Assembly: GCA_038040395.1 (NCBI GenBank)
Contig: JBBPIJ010000001.1
Coordinates: 186,001-250,000, forward strand
Direction: 5' to 3'
Source of the DNA: VAXT01 sp038040395
Lineage (GTDB): Bacteria; Actinomycetota; Thermoleophilia; Gaiellales; Gaiellaceae
DNA length: 64,000 nt
Part shown: positions 24,705 through 33,589 of the stretch, piece after piece
Layout: every line of letters begins with the position of its first letter
Position numbering within the stretch: the stretch's first letter is position 1
Translations under genes and position numbers: made by a program
The notes under the pieces: model-generated
The model's input: the letters and a program-made list of their open reading frames with translations, nothing else
Told to the model about the DNA's origin: nothing
Database searches by the model: none

Positions 24705-25439
24705 ATGGATGGACGCGGCTACAAGACCGAGGCCGTCGTCCTCCGGTCGATTCGCTTCGGCGAGGCCGACCGCGTGCTCCACGTGTACACGCTCGAGCGC
24801 GGGCGGGTGGGCGCGGTGGCAAAGGGCGTCCGGCGGACGAAGTCGCGCTTCGGCGCCCGGCTCGAGCCGCTGAGCCATGTCGAGCTCATGCTGCACCAGG
24901 GAGGCGGCGAGTTGGCCACGGTCACCGGCGCGTCGCTCGTTCGGCCGCACAGCGGGGTACGCGAGGATCCGTACCGCCTGTCGGTCGGCCTCGTCGGGCT
25001 CGAGGCGATGCTGCGCCTCTTTACGGAGCAGGAGCGGAGCCCGAAGGCATTCCAGGCTCTGACGCGTTTCCTCGACGCGCTCGACGATTTGCCGCCTCGC
25101 GCGGACGAGGCCGCCCTCGACCCGCTCGTCCTCTCGTTCCAGCTGAAGCTGCTCTGGCTCTCCGGTTATCTCCCGCACCTGACGAGCTGCGCCGAGTGTG
25201 GGGCGGAGGGGCCCCTCGTCGGTTACTCGCCCCGGGCCGGCGGAGCCGTCTGCGAGCGCTGTGGGGCCGACTCGCTCCCGCTCTCGGCCGAAGGAATCGC
25301 TGGAATCGAAGGGCTGCTCGGCTCGCCACTCGCCGAGGCGACGATCACGAAGCGCGCAGCACGCGAGGCGCTAGGCGTGATCAAGTCGTCATACGAGTTC
25401 CACGGCGGCTTCCGCCTGCGCACGCTTGCCACTCGCTGA
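24705..25439 (+). CDS. recO: DNA repair protein RecO
   Basis: RecFOR-pathway mediator loading RecA on gapped DNA. The 244-aa protein begins with an OB-fold (YKTEAVVLRSIRFGEADRVL). A helical domain follows, and a zinc-binding four-Cys element (CAECG...CERCG near 165-190) is typical of many RecO. The end, EFHGGFRLRT, resembles the family C-terminus. Leaderless start, so transcribed from its own promoter after the hairpin pair. Confidence 0.93.
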   Translation: MDGRGYKTEAVVLRSIRFGEADRVLHVYTLERGRVGAVAKGVRRTKSRFGARLEPLSHVELMLHQGGGELATVTGASLVRPHSGVREDPYRLSVGLVGLEAMLRLFTEQERSPKAFQALTRFLDALDDLPPRADEAALDPLVLSFQLKLLWLSGYLPHLTSCAECGAEGPLVGYSPRAGGAVCERCGADSLPLSAEGIAGIEGLLGSPLAEATITKRAAREALGVIKSSYEFHGGFRLRTLATR

Positions 25440-25561
25440 GTCCCGGCTGCCTGGATAGCGATTGCTACATCACTCTCTTGCGGAAAATGCCCATGTGCAG
25501 GGGTTTTCTTCCTGTCGGTTCGGGCAGGTGAAAGAGGTCAAAGGAAAAAGGGAGTGGATAC

Positions 25562-26164
25562 ATGACCAGATTCATCCTGCTCGTCTCGGCGCTTGCAACC
25601 GCCGCGGTCGTCGCGTCCGGCGCGGCGCAGTCGGGAGGCAACTCGAATAACGGCAAGTTCGGGCCGTATCCGAGCCAGACGCCCGATTCGGGCACCTGCG
25701 GCCCAACCTGGGCAACCGACAACGTCAACCGCCATTTCAAGATCAGGCGGACCGGCGCGAATACCTTCAACGTGACCGAGAAGTTCAAGCGCGGCACGTT
25801 CACGACCGTCGCTGGGCCGAGCCCCGGAGCGTGTGACTCGAGCGACGGGAAGGGCCCCGGCATCGTCGCGGCCGGCGTCACCGGCAAGTTCCATGGCTAC
25901 CTCCGGATGGCGATAACGAGCGCGACCTACACGCCGGCAGCAGCGGCGTGTGCATACCCGTGCGCCACGACGGGCCAGTTCCTCCTGTCCGTCTTCGGCC
26001 CGGGCTACACGCGTGTCGACTATGCCTGGTCGTTCAAGTACAACGCGCGCCACCAGGGCCTCGTCTACCACCACTGGCGAAACGCGTCCTGCAATCGTGG
26101 CGGGAATCGCGGAGACATCCAGTCGGCGGCGGGCGCCGCGGTCGAGACCGCAACCTGCCCATAA
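25562..26164 (+). CDS. secreted protein of unknown function with six cysteines
   Basis: 200 aa. A signal peptide covers roughly 1-22 (MTRFILLVSALATAAVVASG). The mature part is polar, with six cysteines (in TCGPTW, GACDSS, ACAYPCATT, ASCNRGG and the final TCP) that could form three disulfides. Aromatic strands such as DYAWSFKYNARHQ suggest a beta-rich fold. I recognise no family. The ribosome site AAAAAGGGAG lies eight bases upstream, and a UUCG-loop terminator follows, so the gene is probably a single unit. The 122-base gap upstream shows no convincing promoter. Confidence 0.7.
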   Translation: MTRFILLVSALATAAVVASGAAQSGGNSNNGKFGPYPSQTPDSGTCGPTWATDNVNRHFKIRRTGANTFNVTEKFKRGTFTTVAGPSPGACDSSDGKGPGIVAAGVTGKFHGYLRMAITSATYTPAAAACAYPCATTGQFLLSVFGPGYTRVDYAWSFKYNARHQGLVYHHWRNASCNRGGNRGDIQSAAGAAVETATCP

Positions 26165-26190
26165 CCGCAGTCGGACACCAGATCGAACGG

Positions 26191-26210
26191 AACGGGGCTT
26201 CGGCCCCGTT
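26191..26210 (+). terminator. UUCG-tetraloop hairpin
   Basis: AACGGGGC, loop TTCG, GCCCCGTT: a perfect 8-bp stem with the very stable UUCG loop, 27 bases after the secreted-protein stop and just before the glyQ promoter. The following T-run is short. Confidence 0.7.
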
Positions 26211-26219
26211 TCCGTCTCG

Positions 26220-26225
26220 TAGTGT
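26220..26225 (+). promoter_or_regulatory. -10 element, leaderless start of glyQ
   Basis: TAGTGT, seven bases before the glyQ GTG. Confidence 0.55.
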
Positions 26226-26232
26226 TCGCCGC

Positions 26233-27093
26233 GTGAACTTCCAGGAGATGATCGGGGCGCTCCAGGACTACTGGGCGAATCGCGGCGCCGTGATCATGCA
26301 GCCGTACCACACCGAGCTGGGCGCGGGCACGTCGAATCCGGCGACCTTCCTGCGCGTCCTCGATCCGACCCTGAAGGAGTGGCGTGCCGCCTACGTGGAG
26401 CCCGTCATTCGCCCGACCGACGGGCGCTACGGGGAGAACCCGTTCCGCTTCCAGCACTACTTCCAGTACCAGGTGATCCTCAAGCCGGCGCCCGACGACG
26501 TCCTCGATCAGTACTTCGGGTCGCTGGAGGCGCTCGGGATCGATCTGCGCAAGCACGACGTCCGCCTCGTCGAGGACGACTGGGAGCAGGCGACCCTCGG
26601 TGCCTGGGGCCTCGGCTGGGAGGTCTGGTGCGATGGGATGGAAGTCACTCAGTTCACGTACTTCCAGCAGCTCGGGGGCATCGACCTCGAGGTGATCCCC
26701 GCCGAGATGACCTACGGGCTCGAACGGCTCGCGCTCTTCCTCCAGGGCAAGCAGTCCGTGTTCGATCTCGAGTGGGCTCCGGGCGTCTCCTGGGGCGACG
26801 TGTACCGGGAGAACGAGCGGCAGTGGTCGCGCTACAACTACGAGGAGGCGCCCGTCGACGTGTTGCAACGGCGCTTCGACGAGCACGAGGCCGAAGCGGG
26901 AGAGCTGCTCGACAAGGGGCTGCCGCTTCCCGCCTACGACCAGGTGCTGAAGTCCTCGCACGCTCTAAACCTGCTCGATGCACGTGGCGCGGTCTCGGTC
27001 ACTGAGCGCGCCGCTTACATCGGCCGTGTCCGCAAGCTCGCGCGCCGCTTTGCTCAGCTCTACGTGGGGGCCGATGGCAACGCTCCTGATTGA
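26233..27093 (+). CDS. glyQ: glycyl-tRNA synthetase alpha subunit
   Basis: Catalytic subunit of the bacterial alpha2-beta2 GlyRS. The 286-aa protein begins MNFQEMIGALQDYWANRGAV. It carries QPYHTELGAGTSNPATFLRV, EPVIRPTDGRYGENPFRF, HYFQYQVILKPAPDD, and the glycine/ATP site region EVWCDGMEVTQFTYFQQLGG. The GTG is fixed by homology and the -10 spacing. It overlaps glyS by 20 bases, as expected for subunits made together. Confidence 0.97.
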   Translation: MNFQEMIGALQDYWANRGAVIMQPYHTELGAGTSNPATFLRVLDPTLKEWRAAYVEPVIRPTDGRYGENPFRFQHYFQYQVILKPAPDDVLDQYFGSLEALGIDLRKHDVRLVEDDWEQATLGAWGLGWEVWCDGMEVTQFTYFQQLGGIDLEVIPAEMTYGLERLALFLQGKQSVFDLEWAPGVSWGDVYRENERQWSRYNYEEAPVDVLQRRFDEHEAEAGELLDKGLPLPAYDQVLKSSHALNLLDARGAVSVTERAAYIGRVRKLARRFAQLYVGADGNAPD

Positions 27094-28930
27094 GATCGGC
27101 TGCGAGGAGCTGCCGGCAGCCGCCTGCCGCGAGGCCGGGACCCAGCTACCGGAGCTCTGCAGGCGCGCGCTCGGTGTCGATCCGACGCAGATCCTGATCA
27201 CGTCGCGCCGCCTGGCCGTGCTCGTCGACGACATTCCGGAGCAGACGCCGGATCAGTGGATGAAGGGGCCGCCGGTCGAAATGAGGGACAAGGCCGCTGC
27301 GGGCTTTGCCAAACGGCACGGCGTCGAAGTCGAAGAGCTCGAGGAACGGGACGGCGCTCTCGGCGTCGAGATCTCCGGCCGGGCGCTAGCCGAGGTGCTC
27401 CCCGAGCAGGTCGACGCCCTACTGCGCAGCCTCTCGTTCTCGAAGACGATGCGCTGGGACGACAGCGGCATCCGCTTCCCGCGGCCCGTGCGCTGGACGC
27501 TCGCCATGGTCGACTCGAAGAGGGTCGTCGGCGAGCGGTCGTACGGCCACCGGTTCACGTCGGGGCCGGTCGAGATCCCGGAGGCTTCGGCGTACCTCGA
27601 CGCGCTGCGGGCAGCGGACGTCGAACCGGATCCGGCAGAGCGCAGGCGGCAGATCGTCGAGGCGCTCGACGCGGTCGGGGAGTGGACCGACCCGAACCGC
27701 GTCCTCGAAGAGGTCGTCTACCTCGTCGAGAAGCCGATCGTCATCGACGGGCGCTTCGACGAGCGCTACCTCCAGCTTCCGAGCCGGGTCATCGAGACGA
27801 CGATCCAGCACCACATCCGGGCGTTTCCACTGGGCGCGAACCGGTTCGCGTTCGTCGCCAACGGCGGCGACCCGGAGACGGTGCGTGCCGGGGTCGAGAA
27901 CGTCGTCGAAGGCCGGCTCGAGGACGCCTCGTTCACCTTCGAACGAGACGTCAAGGTGGGGATCGACGGCCTCGCCGAGCGCCTCGGCTCCATCACGTTC
28001 TTCGCCGGGGGCGGCACGTACGCGGACAAGACCGCCCGCCTGGGCAAGCTCGTCGAGGCTCTTGGCGGCGGCGAGGCTGCGCTCGAGGCGGCGCGGCTCG
28101 CAAAGGCCGATCAGGCCTCCGAGCTCGTCCGGGAGTTTCCCGAGCTCGAGGGGCACGTCGGAGGGGAGTACGCGAAGCTCGCCGGGTATCCCGAGGCGGT
28201 CTCGGCCGCGATCGACGAGCAGTACTTGCCTGACGCGGCCGACGCACCGCTTCCGCAGACGCAAACAGGGCGGGTGCTGTCGGCAGCCGACAAGATCGAC
28301 ACGCTCAACGTCTCCTTCGAGCTCGGCCACCGGCCCACCGGCTCCCGTGACCCGTATGGGCTCCGGCGAGCGGCGATCGGCCTCGACCGGCTCGCGACCG
28401 AGGGCAACCTCTCGATCCCGCGTGCGCTCCTGGAAGGGGAGGTCACGGAGTTCGTCGAGGAGCGCTTCGAGGGCCTGCTCGATGCGCCGGTCGAGTATGT
28501 GCGGGCCGCGCGCCGGGCTTCTGTTCGAGACCTCGGCGGCGTGGCGCGGCTTGCCCAGGCGCTCGCGACGTTGCCGGACGAGCGTTTTGCGCCGATCCAC
28601 ACGGCCTACACGCGGGCCAGCAGGCTCGCAGAGAAAGAGGAGGGCGCGGCTTCCGAGCTCGATCCGGCGCTCCTCGTCGACCAGCCGGAGGTCGCAGTCG
28701 CGCAGGCGCTGGAGCGCGTCGACCCGCAGATCGCCGCCGCGCTGGATGCCGGCGACTTCGGCGCCGCCGTCGAAAGCGCTGCCGAGCTCGGGCCCCTGCT
28801 GGACACGTTCTTCGAGGACGTCCTGGTGCTGGCCGAAGACAGTGCCGTTCGCGCCAACCGCCTCAGGCTCCTTCTCAACGTTCGGGACACCCTCGGCCGC
28901 CTGGGCGAGCTCTCGCAGATTCCAAGATAA
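27074..28930 (+). CDS. glyS: glycyl-tRNA synthetase beta subunit
   Basis: tRNA-binding subunit of the tetrameric GlyRS. The 618-aa protein starts MATLLIEIGCEELPAAACRE. It has SFSKTMRWDDSGIRFPRPVR, the HD-like part ITFFAGGGTYADKTARLGKL, LSAADKIDTLNVSFELGHRP and the C-terminal anticodon-binding domain ending RLLLNVRDTLGRLGELSQI. It is somewhat shorter than E. coli GlyS (about 690 aa). ATG 27074 lies inside glyQ; no stronger downstream start exists. Confidence 0.96.
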   Translation: MATLLIEIGCEELPAAACREAGTQLPELCRRALGVDPTQILITSRRLAVLVDDIPEQTPDQWMKGPPVEMRDKAAAGFAKRHGVEVEELEERDGALGVEISGRALAEVLPEQVDALLRSLSFSKTMRWDDSGIRFPRPVRWTLAMVDSKRVVGERSYGHRFTSGPVEIPEASAYLDALRAADVEPDPAERRRQIVEALDAVGEWTDPNRVLEEVVYLVEKPIVIDGRFDERYLQLPSRVIETTIQHHIRAFPLGANRFAFVANGGDPETVRAGVENVVEGRLEDASFTFERDVKVGIDGLAERLGSITFFAGGGTYADKTARLGKLVEALGGGEAALEAARLAKADQASELVREFPELEGHVGGEYAKLAGYPEAVSAAIDEQYLPDAADAPLPQTQTGRVLSAADKIDTLNVSFELGHRPTGSRDPYGLRRAAIGLDRLATEGNLSIPRALLEGEVTEFVEERFEGLLDAPVEYVRAARRASVRDLGGVARLAQALATLPDERFAPIHTAYTRASRLAEKEEGAASELDPALLVDQPEVAVAQALERVDPQIAAALDAGDFGAAVESAAELGPLLDTFFEDVLVLAEDSAVRANRLRLLLNVRDTLGRLGELSQIPR

Positions 28931-28948
28931 GTCCCTCGAACGAGGGAT
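28931..28948 (+). terminator. short hairpin after glyS
   Basis: TCCCTCG, loop AA, CGAGGGA directly after the stop codon. The 7-bp stem lacks a T-tract. The rest of the 230-base gap to the next gene holds a small GCCGAT/ATCGGC hairpin near 29070-29090 and no coding signal I trust. Confidence 0.45.
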
Positions 28949-29148
28949 GACCTTTCAGCACAAAACGCCGGTAGTAGAGCCATGTGGCGTTGCGGCACTC
29001 TGCCCTCAGGCAAAAGGCTGCTTTCGCTTCGCACACGGGAACGGCCGGCCGCAGCTGTTTCCTCTGCCGATCCACATCGGCAATCGCCGTTGTAGCGCTG
29101 GACGTCTTCAAAGACAGGCCGCTGAAGGCGTCCGGCGCTCCGCGGCGA

Positions 29149-29154
29149 TACCCT
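29149..29154 (+). promoter_or_regulatory. -10 element, leaderless start of ppsR
   Basis: TACCCT, six bases before ATG 29161. Confidence 0.5.
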
Positions 29155-29160
29155 GGGCTC

Positions 29161-29985
29161 ATGGCCCCCCAGGCGGTTGAGCTCCACGTCGTCTCCGATT
29201 CGACGGGCGAGACGGCGACCCGCCTCGTGCACGCGCTGGAGGGCCAGTTTCCGGATCAGGCGTTCGAGGAGATCCGCCACCCGATGGTCGAGAGCGTCGA
29301 AGACCTCGCGCTCGCGGTCCAGCGGGCGAAGGGCCGGCCCGCGGTCGTCGTCTACACGCTCGTCCAGCCACAGCTCCGCGAGGAGATGCGGACCCTTTGC
29401 CGCCGCGCGCGCCTGCATTACTGCGACCTGCTCGGCCAGCCGATCGAGGCGGTCGCGAAAGTTTCGGGCATGGCCGCGAAGATGCAGCCGGGAGGACGGC
29501 ATCCGCTGGACGAGACGTACTTTCGGCGCATGGAGGCGATCGAGTTCGCGGTCAAGTACGACGACGGGATGGTCGGCGGTCTGAGTGAAGCGGACATCGT
29601 GCTCGTGGGGGTTTCTCGAACCTCGAAGACCCCGCTTTCGATCTACCTCGGCTACCTCGGCTACCGAGCGGCGAACGTGCCGATCGTGAAGGGAATCGAC
29701 GCGCCCGCCGAGCTGTTCGAGGTCGAGCCCGCCAAGGTCGTCGGGCTGAAGATCGACGCGAAGCGCCTCGCAGAGATCCGGAAGAACCGCGCCCGGCGGA
29801 TGGGCGGCTCGAATCACAAGTACTCGAAGCTGCTGGAGGTCTACGACGAGCTGGAGCACGCCGAAGCGATTCAACGCCGGCTCGGCTGCCCGGTGATCGA
29901 CACGACCGAGCTCTCGATCGAGGAGACCGCCGCCCGCGTCATCCGCCTCGTCGAGCAGCGCCAGGCCGAAGCGACCGCCTCGTGA
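29161..29985 (+). CDS. ppsR: pyruvate,phosphate dikinase regulatory protein (kinase/phosphorylase)
   Basis: DUF299/PDRP family: ADP-dependent kinase and Pi-dependent phosphorylase that switches PPDK or PEP synthase off and on by modifying a Thr next to the catalytic His. The 274-aa protein has the N-terminal VVSDSTGETATRLVHALEGQ, HPLDETYFRRMEAIEFAVKY and the P-loop-like LVGVSRTSKTPLSIYLGYLG. The target gene, a PPDK, lies 180 bases downstream, which fixes the substrate well. GTGA overlap with a small membrane gene. Confidence 0.93.
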   Translation: MAPQAVELHVVSDSTGETATRLVHALEGQFPDQAFEEIRHPMVESVEDLALAVQRAKGRPAVVVYTLVQPQLREEMRTLCRRARLHYCDLLGQPIEAVAKVSGMAAKMQPGGRHPLDETYFRRMEAIEFAVKYDDGMVGGLSEADIVLVGVSRTSKTPLSIYLGYLGYRAANVPIVKGIDAPAELFEVEPAKVVGLKIDAKRLAEIRKNRARRMGGSNHKYSKLLEVYDELEHAEAIQRRLGCPVIDTTELSIEETAARVIRLVEQRQAEATAS

Positions 29986-30137
29986 AGCCGAAACCGCCGG
30001 TCCCCCTCTGGCGCTGGGCGACGTGGTTTTCGATCATGGGTGCCGCGCTCGTCGTCTTCTACGTGCTGCTGACGCCGATCTGGCTCGGGCTACGCGGGCT
30101 CGCCTGGCTCGCCGACCTTCGGTCCCGACAGGGATAA
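29982..30137 (+). CDS. 51-residue single-pass membrane protein
   Basis: Starts MKPKPPVPLWRWATWFSIMG, then a hydrophobic helix AALVVFYVLLTPIWLGLRGL and a short charged tail. The GTG overlaps the regulatory gene stop as GTGA, and the gene ends 28 bases before ppdK. It is therefore co-transcribed and coupled with the PPDK switch. It is too short for automatic calling and I know no family. It may be a membrane tether or simply a conserved small protein. Confidence 0.6.
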   Translation: MKPKPPVPLWRWATWFSIMGAALVVFYVLLTPIWLGLRGLAWLADLRSRQG

Positions 30138-30165
30138 ACCGCCGCACTATGGGAAAATTGCCCGG

Positions 30166-32769
30166 ATGACCCCGGTCCGATACGTCTACTCGTTCGACGA
30201 GCCCACTGACGGCGGCCGCGAGCTGCTCGGCGGCAAGGGCATCGGCCTGGCCGAGATGACGCAGCTCGGCGTGCCTGTTCCGGCCGGCTTCACGATCACG
30301 ACCGACGCCTGCCGCGCCTACATGGCGAACGGCGGCGCGCTGCCGGACGGGCTCCAGGAAGAGGTCGAGGAGCACATAGCGACTCTCGAGGAGAAGACGG
30401 GCAAGCGCTTCGGCGATTCGCAGGATCCTCTGCTCGTCTCCGTCCGCTCGGGCGCAGCGGTCTCGATGCCGGGGATGATGGACACGATCCTCAACCTCGG
30501 CTTGAACGACGATGCCGTCCTCGGGCTCGCCGAGCGCACCGGCAACGCGCGTTTCGCGAATGACTCGTACCGTCGCCTGATCCTGATGTACGGCGGCGTC
30601 GTCGAGAACGTGGACGGTCATCTCTTCGAGGAGGCGCTCTCGAGGCTGAAGGCAGCCCGCGGCGCCGCACAGGACGTCGACCTCTCCGCCGAGGACATGG
30701 CCGAGCTGGTCGAGACCTTCAAGGGGATCTACATAGCCGAGACCGGCGGCCCGTTCCCGCAGGACGCCCGCGACCAGCTGTCGCGCGCCGTGCGGGCCGT
30801 CTTCGATTCGTGGGACAACCCACGCGCCCAGGTCTATCGCAAGGCGCACCACATCCCCGACGACCTCGGCACCGCGGTCAACGTCGTCCAGATGGTGTTC
30901 GGGAACAAGGGCGACCGCTCAGGCACCGGAGTCGCCTTCACGCGGGATCCCTCCACGGGAGAGCCCGGCCTCTACGGCGAGTTCCTCGCCGATGCCCAGG
31001 GCGAGGACGTCGTCTCGGGGATCCGCACGCCCCAGCCGCTGGCGGAGATGCAGAAGGCGCTCCCCGACGCGTTCGAGCAGCTGATCAAGACGATGCGCCG
31101 GCTCGAAGAGCACTACCAGGACATGCAGGACATCGAGTTCACGGTCGAGGACGACCGGCTGTACCTGCTTCAGACGAGAAGCGCGAAGCGCACCGCTGTG
31201 GCCGCGCTGAAATCGGCGGTGGACATGGTCGAGGAGAGTCTGATCACGCGCGAGGACGCCGTCGCGCGCATCGACCCGAACCAGCTCGACCAGCTCCTCC
31301 ACCCGATGATCGACCCGAGCGCGAGCCTCGACGTGATCGCGCAGGGGCTCAACGCGTCGCCGGGAGCGGCCTCCGGCTATGTCGTCTTCGACGCCGATGC
31401 CGCGGTCGAGCGAAGCGCGAACGAGGACGTGATCCTCGTCCGCTGGGAGACGACCCCCGACGACATCCACGGGATGATCGCGGCGCAGGGCATTCTCACG
31501 GCGCACGGCGGGATGACGTCCCATGCCGCAGTCGTCGCACGCGGGATGGGGAAGCCGTGCGTGGCCGGCTGCGAGGCGCTTTCGGTGGACGAGAAGGCGA
31601 AGAAGGCGTCGCTCAACGGCCACGACCTCGGCGAGGGCGACATCATCACAATCGACGGCGGCACCGGCGAGGTCATCCTCGGCTCCGTCGACCTCGTTCC
31701 GCCGCAGATCAACGAGGACTTCGAGACGATCCTCGAGTGGGCGGACGCACTCCGCCGCCTGAAGGTGCGCGCGAACGCGGACACGCCGGAGGACGCGGCG
31801 AAGGCGCGCGAGTTCGGGGCCCAGGGGATCGGCCTCTGCCGGACCGAGCACATGTTCATGGCCGAGGATCGCCTTCCGGTCGTGCGCGAGATGATTATGG
31901 CCTCGGGCGAGGAGGAGCGGCGCGCGGCTCTCGACAAGCTTCTTCCTCACCAGCAATCCGACTTCGAGGGCATCTTCGAGGCGATGGCCGGGCTCCCGGT
32001 CACCATCCGGCTCCTCGACCCGCCTCTGCACGAGTTCCTGCCGCCGATCGAGGAGGCCACCGACGAGCGGATGAAGGAGCGGATCCGGGCTCTCCAGGAG
32101 TCGAATCCGATGCTCGGCACGCGCGGTTGCCGTCTCGGCCTGATCTGGCCGGAGATCTACGAGATGCAGGTGCGCGCGATCGTGCGCGCCGCGGTTGCCG
32201 TCGAGAAGCGCACGGGCGAGGCACCGCTCGTCGAGATCATGCATCCCCTCGTTGGCTTCGGAGAGGAGCTGCATCGTCTACGCGCGATCACGGTCGCGAC
32301 CGCCGCCGAGGAGGAGGAGATCGACTACCTGGTCGGCACGATGATCGAGCTGCCGCGTGCCTGTATCTGCGCGGACGAGATCGCGGAGCACGCCGACTTC
32401 TTCTCGTTCGGGACGAACGACCTCACGCAGACCGCGCTCGGCTTCTCGCGCGACGACGCCGAGGGCAAGTTCCTGACGCGGTACCTCGAGGACGGCGTCC
32501 TGGAGCGAAACCCGTTCGAGATTCTCGACCAGAGCGGCGTGGGCGCCTTGATGCAGATCGCCGTTGAGCGCGGCCGCAGCGTCAAGGAAGATCTGAAGAT
32601 GGGCATTTGCGGCGAGCACGGGGGCGAGCCCTCGTCGGTGGCGTTCTGTCACCGGCTCGGCCTCGACTACGTCTCATGCTCGCCCTACCGCGTGCCGCTC
32701 GCGCGCCTTGCAGCAGCTCAGGCGGCGCTCAAGGAGGCAGGCGTGGAAGCGGTCACCGCAGGAGGTTAG
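30166..32769 (+). CDS. ppdK: pyruvate, phosphate dikinase
   Basis: Interconverts pyruvate, ATP and Pi with PEP, AMP and PPi at the PEP-pyruvate node. The 867-aa protein has the full three-domain order. The N-terminal nucleotide domain begins GGRELLGGKGIGLAEMTQLG. The phosphohistidine domain has AHGGMTSHAAVVARGMGKPC, with His453 and the regulatory Thr451. The PEP/pyruvate barrel ends in MGICGEHGGEPSSVAFC, carrying the catalytic Cys. AAAATT six bases before the ATG may be a further promoter. PPDK identity (not PEP synthase) follows from domain order and length. Confidence 0.97.
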   Translation: MTPVRYVYSFDEPTDGGRELLGGKGIGLAEMTQLGVPVPAGFTITTDACRAYMANGGALPDGLQEEVEEHIATLEEKTGKRFGDSQDPLLVSVRSGAAVSMPGMMDTILNLGLNDDAVLGLAERTGNARFANDSYRRLILMYGGVVENVDGHLFEEALSRLKAARGAAQDVDLSAEDMAELVETFKGIYIAETGGPFPQDARDQLSRAVRAVFDSWDNPRAQVYRKAHHIPDDLGTAVNVVQMVFGNKGDRSGTGVAFTRDPSTGEPGLYGEFLADAQGEDVVSGIRTPQPLAEMQKALPDAFEQLIKTMRRLEEHYQDMQDIEFTVEDDRLYLLQTRSAKRTAVAALKSAVDMVEESLITREDAVARIDPNQLDQLLHPMIDPSASLDVIAQGLNASPGAASGYVVFDADAAVERSANEDVILVRWETTPDDIHGMIAAQGILTAHGGMTSHAAVVARGMGKPCVAGCEALSVDEKAKKASLNGHDLGEGDIITIDGGTGEVILGSVDLVPPQINEDFETILEWADALRRLKVRANADTPEDAAKAREFGAQGIGLCRTEHMFMAEDRLPVVREMIMASGEEERRAALDKLLPHQQSDFEGIFEAMAGLPVTIRLLDPPLHEFLPPIEEATDERMKERIRALQESNPMLGTRGCRLGLIWPEIYEMQVRAIVRAAVAVEKRTGEAPLVEIMHPLVGFGEELHRLRAITVATAAEEEEIDYLVGTMIELPRACICADEIAEHADFFSFGTNDLTQTALGFSRDDAEGKFLTRYLEDGVLERNPFEILDQSGVGALMQIAVERGRSVKEDLKMGICGEHGGEPSSVAFCHRLGLDYVSCSPYRVPLARLAAAQAALKEAGVEAVTAGG

Positions 32770-32844
32770 TCCCCTCCAGCGAATCCCTTGACCGACCCCG
32801 GGCGCAGGCAGAGAATCGCGGCGACCCTTATCAAGGAGGTTCGC

Positions 32845-33540
32845 ATGACGAACGTGAACTGGGAGCGCTATGGCCGCGCGACCGGAATCGTCTTCGTCGT
32901 TCTCTTCATCGTCTCGTATCTGATCTACGGGACTCCGCCGAAGATCGGCGCGTCGACGGCCGATATCACCTCGTTCTACGTCGATGACCGCGGGAAGATC
33001 CTGACGGCCATGGTCCTCTTCGGCCTGGCGGTCGTGTTCTTGCTCTGGTTCGCTGCAGCGATTGCCAGCGCGCTGCGCGATGCAGGGAAAGCCGGGTGGG
33101 GCTCGGCGACAATCGCTGCGGGAACAGCGCTCGCCACCATGTTCTTCGTGCTCATCGCGTTGAATGCGGGACTGGCGTACTCGATTGCCGGCTACGGCGA
33201 CGAGGGCGTGATCACAGCGCTCAGCGACATGTGCTGGATCATCGGTGTGACCGTTTCGTATCCGGCCGCGCTGCTGATTGGTGCAGCCTCGATTGGGCTT
33301 TCGGGAACGCGACTCGTTCCGGCGTGGTTCAGCCCGATCGGGATCCTGGCCGCGATTCTCGTCCTGCTCGGCGGGACGACGTGGGCAACCAGCGGCGTCT
33401 GGGCGGTTGATGGGGCCTATTCGCAGTGGATCACGCCGATCATTGCCATGGCCTGGATCGGTGTCACGAGCGGGCTTCTCTACGTGAGCTCGCCGGCGAG
33501 GGCGATGGCTCCCGAGCGGGCCGCGATTCCGACCACCTAG
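32845..33540 (+). CDS. six-helix membrane protein of unknown function
   Basis: 231 aa with about six hydrophobic helices: ATGIVFVVLFIVSYLIYG, ILTAMVLFGLAVVFLLWFAA, ATIAAGTALATMFFVLIALN, VSYPAALLIGAASIGLS, WFSPIGILAAILVLLGG and ITPIIAMAWIGVTSGLLYV. Small soluble loops include ITSFYVDDRGKIL. The strong ribosome site AAGGAGG five bases before the ATG sets the start. No enzymatic motif seen. The base composition is slightly less GC-rich than its neighbours. Confidence 0.65.
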   Translation: MTNVNWERYGRATGIVFVVLFIVSYLIYGTPPKIGASTADITSFYVDDRGKILTAMVLFGLAVVFLLWFAAAIASALRDAGKAGWGSATIAAGTALATMFFVLIALNAGLAYSIAGYGDEGVITALSDMCWIIGVTVSYPAALLIGAASIGLSGTRLVPAWFSPIGILAAILVLLGGTTWATSGVWAVDGAYSQWITPIIAMAWIGVTSGLLYVSSPARAMAPERAAIPTT

Positions 33541-33589
33541 CTCGAGCTGGAGCGCGGCGCTGCGTGGCGTCGCGCTCCCATCTCTCCTG

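Noticed and set aside
28984..29160. Upstream ATG 28984 extending the PPDK regulatory protein by 59 residues
   Set aside because: Homology begins at ELHVVSDSTGET, a leaderless -10 precedes ATG 29161, and the extension looks non-coding.
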